DNA from: JBFWUM01 sp050247255
GTDB lineage: Bacteria > Acidobacteriota > Vicinamibacteria > Vicinamibacterales > UBA2999
Length of the DNA: 64,000 nt
Direction of reading: 5' to 3'
Assembly: GCA_050247255.1 (NCBI GenBank)
Contig: JBFWUM010000003.1
Location: forward strand, 1-64,000
The notes beneath the pieces were generated by a model that made no database searches, was not told where the DNA came from, and saw only the letters and a program-made list of their open reading frames with translations. Of the stretch, positions 8,820-21,202 are shown one piece after another (position 1 is the first letter of the stretch; the number at the start of each line of letters is the position of its first letter). Made by a program: the position numbers and the translations under genes.

Positions 8820-8846
8820 GGCCGCATGACGCAACGACCTGAGGGG

Positions 8847-8873
8847 CCCTCCTTCGCTGAAGCTTCGGAGGGC
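8847..8873. repeat. hairpin repeat at the 5' end of pyrG
   Basis: CCCTCC ... GGAGGG arms bracket TTCGCTGAAGCTTC. Read in frame from ATG 8826 it encodes PSFAEASEGK, a peptide that looks foreign to CTP synthase. If translation starts at GTG 8883, the right arm (GGAGGG, 8867-8872) is a well-spaced ribosome binding site that the hairpin could hide. Confidence 0.6.
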
Positions 8874-8882
8874 AAGCGCCCG

Positions 8883-10826
<1,944 letters not shown>

Positions 10827-11417
10827 CATCCGCGCCCGCACCGGGCTGCCGGTGCTGACCGACATCCACGAACCCGGGCATGCCGCCGCGGCGGCAGCCG
10901 CGGTGGACATCCTGCAGATCCCGGCGTTCCTGTCGCGGCAGACCGATTTGCTCGTGGCCGCGGCGCGCACCGGCAAGGTCGTCAACGTCAAGAAGGGCCA
11001 GTTCCTCGCGCCGAAGGACATGCGGCATGTCGCCGAGAAGATCGCCGGCGAGGGCAACCCCCGTATCCTGCTCACCGAACGGGGCGTCAGCTTCGGCTAC
11101 AACAACCTGGTGGTCGACATGCGGGCGTTTCCCATGCTGCATGAGCTCGGCTACCCCGTCGTCTTCGACGTCACGCACAGCCTGCAACTGCCGGGCGCGG
11201 GGGACGGTGTGACCGCGGGTCTGGCCGAGTACATCGAACCGCTGGCGGCCGGCGGCGTGGCTGCGGGTGCTGATGCCGTGTTCATGGAGATCCACGAGGA
11301 GCCGTCGCGCGCGAAGAGCGATGCCGCGAATGCCTTGCGGCTCGATCGCCTCGAGCCGCTCATCATGAAGCTGAAGCGGATCGACGCTGCCGCCCGCGAG
11401 CCGATTGGAGCGGCGAA

Positions 11418-12392
11418 GTGACGCGCCTCACCGCTCCCGATTTGGCCCTGGCCCGCAAGGTCCTGCAGACCGAAGCGGCCGCGATCCTCGCGCTCGTCGA
11501 ACGGCTCGACGAACGCTTCGACCAGGCGGTCCGCGTCCTCCTCGACTGCCGCGGCCGCGTGATCGTCACCGGCATGGGCAAGTCGGGGATCATCTGCCGC
11601 AAGATTGCCGCGACGCTCTCCAGCACCGGCACGCCGGCCATCTTCCTGCACCCCGCGGAGGCGATTCACGGCGACCTCGGTGTCCTGCAGTCCGATGATG
11701 TGGTGGTGGCGCTGTCGCACAGCGGCGAGACGGGCGAGGTGCTGCGGCTGCTCGAGACGATCAAGCGCCTCGGCGCGCGGCTCGTGGCGATCACGGGCAA
11801 CTGCGACTCCACCCTCGGCCGCGCCGCCGACGTCGCGCTCGACTGCGGCGTGTCCGAGGAAGCGTGCCCGATGAACCTGGTGCCAACCGCGAGCACGACC
11901 GCGGCGCTCGCCCTCGGCGACGCGCTGGCGATGACGCTGCTCGTGGCGAAGGGGTTCCGCGAGGAGGACTTCGCCAACCTGCACCCGGGCGGCAAGCTGG
12001 GCAAGAAACTGATGCGCGTCCATCAGCTGATGCACAGCGGCGACGAGATGCCGGCCGTGGCGCTCGACACGCCGATGCCCGACGTCTTCCGCGAGATTTC
12101 GCGCAAGCGGCTCGGCATGGCCTGCGTGGTCGCGGCCGACGGAGCGCTCGCCGGCATCATCACCGACGGCGACATCCGGCGGCGCATGGAAGCGGGCGCC
12201 GACCTGCGCCGGCAGGTCGCTGGCGACGCGATGACGAAGGCTCCGGTGACCATTGCCGCGTCCTCCCTCGCCGCCGAGGCGCTCCACCTGCTCGAGCAGC
12301 GCAAGATCACCTCCGTCGTCGTCGTCGACGCCACCGGCAAAGTCGAAGGAGTGGTTCACCTGCACGACCTGTGGCGCACCGAGCTCTTCTAA
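11418..12392 (+). CDS. kdsD: arabinose-5-phosphate isomerase
   Basis: Interconverts ribulose 5-phosphate and arabinose 5-phosphate, supplying KdsA. 324 residues: an SIS sugar isomerase domain (about 35-180) with VTGMGKSGIICRK, LSHSGETGE and NLVPTASTTAALALGD, followed by two CBS domains (about 205-320) with MACVVAADGALAGIITDGDIRR and ITSVVVVDATGKVEGVVHLHDL. This is the usual KdsD/KpsF architecture at normal length. The GTG start overlaps the kdsA stop (GTGA), so translation is coupled. Confidence 0.94.
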   Translation: MTRLTAPDLALARKVLQTEAAAILALVERLDERFDQAVRVLLDCRGRVIVTGMGKSGIICRKIAATLSSTGTPAIFLHPAEAIHGDLGVLQSDDVVVALSHSGETGEVLRLLETIKRLGARLVAITGNCDSTLGRAADVALDCGVSEEACPMNLVPTASTTAALALGDALAMTLLVAKGFREEDFANLHPGGKLGKKLMRVHQLMHSGDEMPAVALDTPMPDVFREISRKRLGMACVVAADGALAGIITDGDIRRRMEAGADLRRQVAGDAMTKAPVTIAASSLAAEALHLLEQRKITSVVVVDATGKVEGVVHLHDLWRTELF

Positions 12393-12414
12393 CCGGTTGG
12401 ACCCGCAACAGCCG

Positions 12415-13626
12415 ATGACTGCCTACCTCCCACTGCTGGGCGTCCTGATCGCGCTCCTGGTGGGCCTGATCGTCGGCAAGGCGTGGGAGCGCTACAAGCT
12501 GCGCGACGGGCGGTGGATCGATCGGCGGCGGCTGCGCGAGACGCCCCACTACATGCTCGGGCTCAACTACCTGGTCGACAACCAGGTGGACCAGGCGATC
12601 GACGAGCTGACCCAGGCCACCAGCACCGACACCGACGCCCTGGAGATCCAGATGATCCTGGGCAACCTGTACCGCCAGAAGGGACAGGTCGCGCGCGCCA
12701 TCACGGTGCACCAGACGCTGCTGCAGCGCCCCGACCTCACGAAGCTGGAGCACGCCTACGTGCTGCTCTGCCTCGGCTTCGACTTCCGCAGCGCCGGGTT
12801 CGTCGACCGGGCAATCGAGGCCTTTACCGAGGTCCTCGCGCTCGACCCGCAGAACCGCTACGCGCTGGTCAACCTCCAGAAGCTCTACGAGGAGCAGCAC
12901 CAGTGGCGCGAGGCGCTGCAGGTGCGCGAGCGCATCGCGAAGATCGACGGCGCCAGCCGCCCCGAGAGCGCCGCGATTCTCGGCTTCCTCCGCAACGAAA
13001 TCGGCACGGAGCAGGACAAGGCGGGCAACATCGCCGCCGCGCTGCGGACGTTCAGCGAGGCGATCGACGCCGCGCCGAAGACGGTGCCGGCGTACCTGAA
13101 CCTCGGCGACCTGCGGCAGCGGCAGGGGGACACGGCCGCGGCGGTGGGGGCGTGGGAACAGCTGGTGCGCGAAGCGCCCGACCGCGCCTATCTCGCGTTC
13201 GATCGTCTGCAGCTGGGGTACACGGCGCTCGGCTCACCTGCCCGCTTCGTCAACCTGTGTCAGGCGCTCATCGCCGGCAACCCGCTCGACTGGCGCGCGC
13301 GGCTCGCCCTGTCTCAGCACTACGTGGCGGCCGGCGAGGCGCGGGCGGCGCTCGATGTGCTGTTCGACGCCCTCCCCCACAACCCGCATGGGCTGGTCAT
13401 TCACCAGGCCATCTGGCGCGCGCTCGGGCACCTGGACCTCGATCGCGAGCTCGCTGAGCGCTACGTGCAGCTTGCCGGACGGACCGTCTTCTACCTCGAC
13501 CCGCACGTCTGCACCCGCTGCCGCTACCGCAGCACCGAGCTGCTCTGGCAGTGCCCGCAGTGCCATGAGTGGAACACGTTCGTCGAAGAGCGCCTGGCGC
13601 CGTCGAAGGACGACGCCGTCGTCTAG
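12415..13626 (+). CDS. lapB: lipopolysaccharide assembly protein LapB
   Basis: 403-residue inner-membrane protein. An N-terminal transmembrane helix (residues 4-22) is followed by a row of TPR units (about 45-360) and a C-terminal rubredoxin-like zinc knuckle, CTRC ... CPQC, at about 367-387. In E. coli LapB (YciM) this arrangement couples LPS synthesis to FtsH-mediated turnover of LpxC. The ATG at 12415 gives the membrane helix at once. It follows kdsD by 22 bases and closes the Kdo operon, a fitting place for a regulator of LPS production. It converges with coaE, overlapping by 4 bases. Confidence 0.9.
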   Translation: MTAYLPLLGVLIALLVGLIVGKAWERYKLRDGRWIDRRRLRETPHYMLGLNYLVDNQVDQAIDELTQATSTDTDALEIQMILGNLYRQKGQVARAITVHQTLLQRPDLTKLEHAYVLLCLGFDFRSAGFVDRAIEAFTEVLALDPQNRYALVNLQKLYEEQHQWREALQVRERIAKIDGASRPESAAILGFLRNEIGTEQDKAGNIAAALRTFSEAIDAAPKTVPAYLNLGDLRQRQGDTAAAVGAWEQLVREAPDRAYLAFDRLQLGYTALGSPARFVNLCQALIAGNPLDWRARLALSQHYVAAGEARAALDVLFDALPHNPHGLVIHQAIWRALGHLDLDRELAERYVQLAGRTVFYLDPHVCTRCRYRSTELLWQCPQCHEWNTFVEERLAPSKDDAVV

Positions 13627-14215
13627 GCGGCCCGCAGCGCGTCGACGACGGCCTTGACCTGCCGCTCGGTGTCGTCGAAGGTGCCACCGGTGTCGATCAC
13701 GTAGTCCGCGCGCGTCACCTTCTCGCCGATCGGCAGCTGCGCCGCCAGGCGCGCCCGTGCCTCGGCCTCGGTGAGCCCGTCACGCTCGACAACTCGCCGC
13801 ACCTGCGTCTCCGGATCGACGGCAGCGACGATGACCACCTCGAAGTCCCTGTCTCGTCCGACCTCATACAGCAGCGGAATGTCAGCCACCGCGAAGGGGT
13901 GCGGTGAGGAATCGAGCGCCGCGAAGAAGGTGTCGGTGGCGTCGCGAACCGCGGGGTGGATGATCCCTTCCAGATCCTTGCGTGCCCCGGCGTCGGCGAA
14001 GACGATCTCGGCCAGTCGGTGGCGGTCGAGGGTGCCATCGGCGGCAAGAACGCCGGCACCGAAGCGTCTGACGACGGCCGCCAGACCAGCCGTCCCCGGG
14101 GCCACCGCATCGCGCGCCAGCACGTCGGCGTCGATGGTCGGCACACCCAGCCGGTCGAACACCGCCCGCACGTGACTCTTGCCGGTGGCGATGCCGCCGG
14201 TGAGGGCGACCCGCT

Positions 14216-14219
<4 letters not shown>
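13623..14219 (-). CDS. coaE: dephospho-CoA kinase
   Basis: Catalyses the last step of coenzyme A synthesis, phosphorylating dephospho-CoA. 198 residues with the P-loop ALTGGIATGKS at the very N-terminus, VPTIDADVLARD (catalytic Asp), and the lid region with HPAVR and DIPLLYEVG. The start is GTG 14219, giving VKRVALTGG, the normal N-terminus of the family, and it overlaps the folD stop (GTGA). The longer open frame upstream lies inside folD and is not real. Confidence 0.93.
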
Positions 14220-15151
<932 letters not shown>

Positions 15152-15230
15152 AGGGCGTGGAGGTCTCCTGTGACGAAAATCCTATTGTAAGCGTTGACTT
15201 TTGCCCGTTCTTACCGGATTCTCAAGCGGC

Positions 15231-16832
15231 ATGTCACAGGACAAACAGGAGTGGGCGACACGCATCGGCGTGATCCTCGCCGTGTCGGGCTCCGCGGTCG
15301 GCCTCGGTAACTTCCTTCGCTTCCCCGGACAGGCGGCCGCCAACGGCGGCGGCGCCTTCATGATTCCCTACTTCGTCGCGCTGCTGCTCGTCGGCATTCC
15401 CGTCGGCTGGGCGGAGTGGACGATGGGACGCTACGGCGGGCAGAAGGGGTTCCGCTCGGCACCAGGCATCCTGGGCATGGTCGGCAAGGGCGCGGCCAGC
15501 CGTTACTTCGGATCGATCGGGGTGCTCATCCCCCTCGCCGTGTCCTTCTACTACACCTACATCGAGGCGTGGTGCCTCGGCTACGCCTGGCACTACGCGG
15601 TCAACGGCGGCATCGTCGATGCGAGCGCATCGCTGGCGGAGCAGACGCAGCAGTCGGCGGCCTTTTACACCAACTTCATCGGCGCCTCCAACAACGGCGT
15701 CATCGCCGGCGGCTCGTTCCAGACACTGGTGTTCTGGGCCGTCACCTTCTCGATCAACATCTGGCTGGTGTTTCGCGGCATCTCCAAGGGCATCGAGAAG
15801 TTCGTGTCGTTTGCCATGCCGGCGATGGCCGTCTGCGCGCTCATCGTGCTCGTTCGCGTGCTGACCCTCGGCACGCCCGACCCGGCCCTGCCGGAGCAGA
15901 ACGTGCTCAACGGCCTCGGCCGCATGTGGAATCCCGACTTCACGCGCCTCGGCAACGCCCAGACGTGGCTGGCGGCGGCCGGCCAGATCTTCTTCAGCCT
16001 CTCGGTCGGCTTCGGCGTGATCATCAATTACGCGTCGTACATGAAGAAGAAGGACGACGTGGCCCTGTCGGGGCTGACGGCGTCGGCGACCAACGAGCTG
16101 TTCGAGGTCGGCTTTGGCGGCATGATCACGCTGACCGCCGCCTTCGTCTTCCTCGGCGTCAACGGGATCACCGCGGCGATCGCGGGCGGCACCTTCGGCC
16201 TGGGCTTCAACACCCTGCCGATCGTCTTCGCCCAGATGGGGCCGCTCGGCTCGATCATCGGCGCCATCTGGTTCTTCATGCTGTTCCTGGCGGCGATTAC
16301 CAGCTCGATCTCGATGTACCAGCCGGCGCTGGCCTTCTTCGACGAGGCGCTCGGCTGGACACGCGAGCGCTCGACGGCGCTGCTGGTCGGCATCTGCCTG
16401 ATCGGCTCGTTCCTGGTGATGTACTTCAGCCGCGGGAGCATCTTCCTTGGCGCCCTGGACAACTGGGTCGGGACCTTCTTCATCTTCGTGCTGGCGATGG
16501 TCCAGATCATCCTGTTCTCGTGGGTGTTCGGCATCGAGCGCGGCTGGCAGGAGCTGCACCAGGGGGCGCACATGCGCGTCCCGCCGGTGTTCAAGTTCAT
16601 CATGAAGTACGTGACGCCGGCCTACCTGCTGATCGTCTTCATCGCCTTCTCGGTGCAGAACCTGCCGGCGTGGATCAGCAACGCCATGGCGCAGCCGCTC
16701 GAGCAGGGCGCGCTGGCGTTGATCGGCGCCACGCTGCTCCTCATCCTCTACTGCATTCGCATTGGCGAGAAGCGGTGGCGGGCGGCTGGCCTCGATCTCG
16801 ACGGACGTGACCTGGTGAAGGAGGTCCGATGA
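15231..16832 (+). CDS. LeuT-type Na+-coupled amino acid transporter (NSS family)
   Basis: 533-residue, 12-helix sodium symporter of the neurotransmitter:sodium symporter family. The first helix region (WATRIG, SGSAVGLGNFLRFP, GGGAFMIPYF) is close to Aquifex LeuT, including the unwound segment that binds sodium and substrate and the following GIPVGWAEWTMGRYGG. It probably takes up a neutral amino acid. ATG 15231 is preferred over TTG 15201, since the family starts just before the WATR helix. Its last codons overlap a 44-residue membrane protein that is probably its accessory subunit. Confidence 0.9.
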   Translation: MSQDKQEWATRIGVILAVSGSAVGLGNFLRFPGQAAANGGGAFMIPYFVALLLVGIPVGWAEWTMGRYGGQKGFRSAPGILGMVGKGAASRYFGSIGVLIPLAVSFYYTYIEAWCLGYAWHYAVNGGIVDASASLAEQTQQSAAFYTNFIGASNNGVIAGGSFQTLVFWAVTFSINIWLVFRGISKGIEKFVSFAMPAMAVCALIVLVRVLTLGTPDPALPEQNVLNGLGRMWNPDFTRLGNAQTWLAAAGQIFFSLSVGFGVIINYASYMKKKDDVALSGLTASATNELFEVGFGGMITLTAAFVFLGVNGITAAIAGGTFGLGFNTLPIVFAQMGPLGSIIGAIWFFMLFLAAITSSISMYQPALAFFDEALGWTRERSTALLVGICLIGSFLVMYFSRGSIFLGALDNWVGTFFIFVLAMVQIILFSWVFGIERGWQELHQGAHMRVPPVFKFIMKYVTPAYLLIVFIAFSVQNLPAWISNAMAQPLEQGALALIGATLLLILYCIRIGEKRWRAAGLDLDGRDLVKEVR

Positions 16833-16963
16833 CCCCGCTCGGCTGGCTGTTCCTGTTAGCGTCGCTGACCTTCGTGGTCTCGCTGACCGGCTGGTGCTTC
16901 TACAAGGTGCTGTCGGTCCACGAGGACCCGCCCGATCCGGTCAAAGAGTTCCATAGCGCCTGA
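16829..16963 (+). CDS. MetS-type small subunit of the NSS transporter
   Basis: 44-residue protein starting in an ATGA overlap with the transporter stop codon. It has one transmembrane helix (about residues 5-25, rich in Leu/Val/Phe), then KVLSVHEDPPDPVKEFHSA. Small single-helix proteins of this kind accompany bacterial NSS transporters; MetS of the Corynebacterium MetPS methionine/alanine importer is the known case. Position, overlap and topology support the call. Its end overlaps the end of thiE on the other strand by 23 bases. Confidence 0.72.
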   Translation: MTPLGWLFLLASLTFVVSLTGWCFYKVLSVHEDPPDPVKEFHSA

Positions 16964-17576
16964 CGCGCGCTTCCGGGTCGCCCACCAGCAGATCCGCGAT
17001 CACCGCGACCTGCGACGCGCCGGCGGCCACGACTGCCGGTGCGTTCTCCAGCGTAATCCCGCCAATCGCCACGACTGGAAGACTTCCGCCTGAAGGCGGA
17101 AGCCGCCTCGCCTTTTCCACCGCGAACCGCACCCGCTCCAGCCCCACGGCGTCGTAGCCGGTGGCCTTGGTCGCCGTGCCGAACACCGGGCCGATCGCCA
17201 GGTAGCTGATCGGCTCGCGCACGGCTGCTTCGATCTGCTCCGGGGTGTGCGTCGAGAAGCCGACGATGGCGTCGGGGCCGAGCAGCGCCCGTGCCTCGGC
17301 GGGCGGCAGGTCGTCCTGGCCCACGTGCACGCCGTCAGCCCCGGCCAGTCTGGCGACGTCGATCCGATCGTTGACGATGATGGTGGCCCCGGCAGGGCGA
17401 GCAAGCGCGAGGACCGCCGTCACCAGTTCCAGCAACGGCCGCGATGCCGTGGCCTTTGCCCGCACTTGAATGAAGGCCGCTCCCCCTCGCAGGAACGCTG
17501 CAGCCAGGTCGAGCGGCGGCCACCCGGCACTGGCGGCAGCTTCGACGTCGAGGATGGCGTGAAGCCGTGGGAGGAT
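16941..17576 (-). CDS. thiE: thiamine-phosphate synthase with in-frame hairpin insertion
   Basis: Joins HMP-pyrophosphate and thiazole phosphate to thiamine phosphate. The family core is intact: IQVRAKA, TIIVNDRIDVARLAGADGVH, GQDDLPPAEAR, GFSTHTPEQ, YLAIGPVFGTATK and VVAIGGITLENA. A perfect hairpin repeat inserts RLPPSGGS just before the VVAIGG strand. The 5' end is unresolved: the expected N-terminus (RLHAILD) begins one codon past the accC stop, yet no ATG, GTG or TTG occurs there in frame. The coordinate used is the ATC at 17576. Either a rare start codon is used, or the gene depends on an unusual coupling to accC. Confidence 0.82.
   Translation of the reverse strand: MLPRLHAILDVEAAASAGWPPLDLAAAFLRGGAAFIQVRAKATASRPLLELVTAVLALARPAGATIIVNDRIDVARLAGADGVHVGQDDLPPAEARALLGPDAIVGFSTHTPEQIEAAVREPISYLAIGPVFGTATKATGYDAVGLERVRFAVEKARRLPPSGGSLPVVAIGGITLENAPAVVAAGASQVAVIADLLVGDPEARVRRYGTL
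17083..17102. repeat. hairpin with TGAA loop inside thiE
   Basis: CTTCCGCC, loop TGAA, GGCGGAAG: a perfect 8-bp stem lying in frame within thiE. The same hairpin occurs between rpsI and rpsB at 28999-29018. Confidence 0.85.
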
Positions 17577-18941
17577 TACGCGCTCTCCGCGAGCTTGCCC
17601 GTCCTGGGCGGCGCGTTCAGGAAGCGATCCATGAAACCGGTGCCCAGCTTGCCGGCCACGAAGTCCGCCTCGTTCAGGATCCTGAGGTGGAGCGGCACCG
17701 ACGTCTTGATGCCGTCGACGACCGTCATCTCCAGCGTCCGCCGCATGCGGGCGATCGCCTCCTGCCGGTCGCGGCCGTGGACGATGATCTTGGCGATCAT
17801 CGAGTCGTAGTAGGGCGACACCGTGCACTCCGAGTGGGCGAAGGTGTCGACGCGGACGCCCGGGCCGCCGGGCACGCTGAAGGCGTGGATGACGCCGGGC
17901 GACGGCGCGAACGTTTCGGGATCCTCGGCGTTGATGCGGCATTCGATCGAGTGCCCGCTGAAGGTCACCTCGCTCTGCTTGAACGACAGCCGCTCCCCCG
18001 CCGCGATCCGGATCTGCTCCTTGACGATGTCGACGCCGGTGACCCATTCCGTCACCGGGTGCTCGACCTGGAGGCGGGTGTTCGCCTCCATGAAGTAGAA
18101 GTTCCCCTTCTCGTCCATCAGGAACTCGAAGGTCCCGGCGTTGGTGTACTGCACCGCCTTCGCCGCATCGACGACCAGGCTCCCCATCTTGCGGCGGACC
18201 TTGTCGGTCAGCACCGGCGACGGCGACTCCTCGATCAGCTTCTGGTGCCGGCGCTGGATCGAGCATTCGCGCTCGCCGAGGTGGACGACGTTGCCATGGT
18301 GGTCGCCGAGGATCTGGAATTCGATGTGGCGCGGGTTCTCCAGGTACTTCTCGACGTAGACGTCGCCGACGCCGAACGCCGCCTCGGCCTCGCGCTGCGC
18401 GGTGCGGAAGTTGTTCGGCAGGTCCGCCGGCGTGCGCACGATGCGCATGCCGCGGCCGCCGCCGCCGGCCACCGCCTTGATGATCACCGGGTAGCCGATG
18501 TCCTTGGCGATCTTGATCGCCTTCTCCTCGCTCTCGACGATGCCGTCGGAGCCGGGCAGCATCGGCACGCCGGCCTTCTTCATCGCCCGCCGCGCCCGGG
18601 CCTTGTCGCCCATCAGCTTGATGACGTTCGGATCGGGCCCGATGAAGCGGATGTGGCACGCCTCGCAGACCTCGGCCAGGTAGGCGCTCTCGGACAGGAA
18701 GCCATAACCCGGGTGAATCGCGTCGGCGCCGGTGATCTCGGCGGCGCTGATGATCGCCGGCACGTTCAGGTAGCTGTCGGCGCTCCGCGGCGGGCCGATG
18801 CAGACGTCCTCGTCGGCGAACCGCACGTGCAGCGAGTTCTCGTCGGCCTCCGAGTAGACGGCGACAGTCTTGATGCCGAGCTCGCGGCACGCGATGATGA
18901 CGCGCAGCGCGATCTCGCCCCGGTTGGCGATCAGGATCTTC

Positions 18942-18949
<8 letters not shown>
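17576..18949 (-). CDS. accC: acetyl-CoA carboxylase, biotin carboxylase subunit
   Basis: ATP-dependent carboxylation of biotin on AccB, the first step of fatty acid synthesis. 457 residues of the ATP-grasp fold: KKILIANRGEIALRVI at the N-terminus, HPGYGFLSE, the glycine-rich loop AVAGGGGRGMRIV, the ATP/metal segment FMEANTRLQVEHPVTE, and AHSECTVSPYYDSMIAK. Length is normal. It overlaps accB by 8 bases, so the pair is translationally coupled, and is followed directly by thiE. The two together sit at the distal end of the long pil operon. Confidence 0.96.
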
Positions 18950-19418
<469 letters not shown>

Positions 19419-19432
19419 TGTGAGTTACGAAA

Positions 19433-20572
19433 CTACGCGTGACGAAGGTCGAGTTTGGGGACGCCGGCCGTCAGCACCTCGCACCCCGTGTCGGTCACCA
19501 GCACGTCATCTTCGATCCGCACGCCGCCCCATCCAGGCAGGTACGCGCCCGGTTCGATCGTGAAGACCATGCCCGGAACCAGCGTGACCGCCGGCGCGCC
19601 CGGACGCGGCCGCGAAATGCGGGGATCTTCGTGAACGTCGAGGCCGAGGCCGTGCCCGGTCCCGTGGCCGAATGCTTCGCCGAGGCCGTGACGCCCCAGC
19701 ACCTGGCGCGCCGCGTCGTCCACCGCGGAGGCCTCGATTCCCGGGCGGACCGCGGCGATCGCCGCCTCCTGCGCCTCGAGGACGGCCCCGTAAACCCGAC
19801 GAGCCTCCGCCGACGGAGGCCCAATAGATAGTGTACGGGTCAAGTCGCAGCAGTATCCGTCCAAGACGCCGCCAAAGTCCAGCACCAGCAGGTCGCCCGC
19901 CGCAATCCGGCGGTCGCCGGCGCGGTAGTGCGGCAGCGCCGCGTTGGGGCCTGACGCCACGATCGTATCGAATGCCAGCCGCTCGTAACCGGCGGAACGC
20001 ATGGCCGACTCGATGACCGCCGCCAGCTCGCGCTCACGCGAACCGGGGCGCACGGCGGGGGTGACTTCCGCCATGACGCCGGTCAGCCGCCGGGCGGCCT
20101 CGCGCAAGGTCGCGATCTCGGCGGCGTCCTTCACCGCCCGGGCCTGCTCGATCACCGGCCCGGTCGGCCGGAGGTCCAGCCCCGGCGCCTGCGCGACGAG
20201 CGCGTCCCGCAGCCAGGCGTGCCGCGCTACGGTGACGTGCCCCGCTTCGAAACCGACGGTCGTGACGCCGATCCTCCCCAGCGTCTCGATCAGCGCCTCG
20301 TCGTAGCTGCCGGGCACCTTCCAGGTGACGAGGTCCGGGCAGGCCCACACGGACTGCTGGAGCGTCCGGACCGCCTCTTCGTAGCGGAAGTCGATCAGCA
20401 CGTGCATCGCATCGCGCGTCGCCACCAGCAGACCGGCCGTGCCGGTGTGGTTGGTGAGGTAGCGAATGTTCTGCGGCAGCGACACCACCAGGGCGTCGAG
20501 GCTCAGCGCGTCGAGACTGTCGCGCAGGCGGACGTGACGGGCGGCGAGCGTGGCCGAAGCGGGCAGCGGCAC
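19433..20572 (-). CDS. Xaa-Pro aminopeptidase (M24B family)
   Basis: Cytosolic metallopeptidase removing N-terminal residues before proline, or a proline dipeptidase. 379 residues: a creatinase-like N-domain (about 10-130) with NIRYLTNHTGTAG, and a pita-bread catalytic domain (about 140-375). The five metal ligands are recognisable: Asp in LDFGG, Asp in CDLTRT, His in GTGHGLGLDVHE, Glu in FTIEPGAYLPG and Glu in VRIEDDVLVT. PepP and PepQ cannot be told apart by eye. A peptidase of this family next to accB/accC is a common arrangement in many bacteria. Confidence 0.9.
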   Translation of the reverse strand: MPLPASATLAARHVRLRDSLDALSLDALVVSLPQNIRYLTNHTGTAGLLVATRDAMHVLIDFRYEEAVRTLQQSVWACPDLVTWKVPGSYDEALIETLGRIGVTTVGFEAGHVTVARHAWLRDALVAQAPGLDLRPTGPVIEQARAVKDAAEIATLREAARRLTGVMAEVTPAVRPGSRERELAAVIESAMRSAGYERLAFDTIVASGPNAALPHYRAGDRRIAAGDLLVLDFGGVLDGYCCDLTRTLSIGPPSAEARRVYGAVLEAQEAAIAAVRPGIEASAVDDAARQVLGRHGLGEAFGHGTGHGLGLDVHEDPRISRPRPGAPAVTLVPGMVFTIEPGAYLPGWGGVRIEDDVLVTDTGCEVLTAGVPKLDLRHA

Positions 20573-20575
20573 GAT

Positions 20576-21181
20576 TCAGCGGGAGGCGCGATCGAGCTGG
20601 ATGGCCTCGAGCCACGCCTCCAGCTCGGCCTGGGCGGGGTTTTCGTCGATCGCCGACAGCTCGATGTCGCTCACCGGCTGCGGCAGGTCCAGGGTGATGT
20701 GATCGAGCGCCTCGAGCGTGCGCGTGAACTCGTCGAGCGCCGGTGTCGCGGTCACCGGCAGGTCGAGGTTGGCCAGTTCAGGGAATTCCGGCAGCGGCGG
20801 CAGGTCCGGCAGCTCGAACGGCATGCGCGACACCTCGAGGGCCGTGGTGTAGTGCCGCGCCGCGTCGCCCAGCTCGCCCTGCCGCTGGTGCAGCGTGGCG
20901 AGGGCGCGGATGGCCGCCAGGTTGTCGGGCGATGCGCGCAGGACGGTTTCGAGCTCGCGCTGCGCCTCCTCGTACTGCTCGAGCTCGAGGAGCGCGCGGC
21001 CCAGCGTGACGCGCGCGGAGAGGTACGCCGGGTGCCGGGCCAGGCCGGTCCGCGCCACGGCGACGGCTTCGGCAAAGTTGCCGATGCGCCGGTGCTCCTC
21101 CGCCAGCTGCGCGAAGGCGATCGACGACGGGTCGCGTTCGACCCGTCGTCTCAGTTCGTCGATGCGGGGACTGTCCGCCAC
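20576..21181 (-). CDS. TPR repeat protein
   Basis: 201-residue soluble protein without a signal peptide. Residues 5-115 form about three tetratricopeptide repeats (AFAQLAEEHRRIGNFAEAV, ARVTLGRALLELEQYEEA, AIRALATLHQRQGELGDAA), a scaffold for protein binding. The C-terminal third is acidic and proline-rich with little predicted structure. It is 4 bases from the peptidase and 22 bases after the PKD-domain lipoprotein in the pilus gene string, so it may help pilus assembly; that is inference. Confidence 0.75.
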   Translation of the reverse strand: MADSPRIDELRRRVERDPSSIAFAQLAEEHRRIGNFAEAVAVARTGLARHPAYLSARVTLGRALLELEQYEEAQRELETVLRASPDNLAAIRALATLHQRQGELGDAARHYTTALEVSRMPFELPDLPPLPEFPELANLDLPVTATPALDEFTRTLEALDHITLDLPQPVSDIELSAIDENPAQAELEAWLEAIQLDRASR

Positions 21182-21202
21182 TCCGGACGATTATCCCCCG
21201 AG

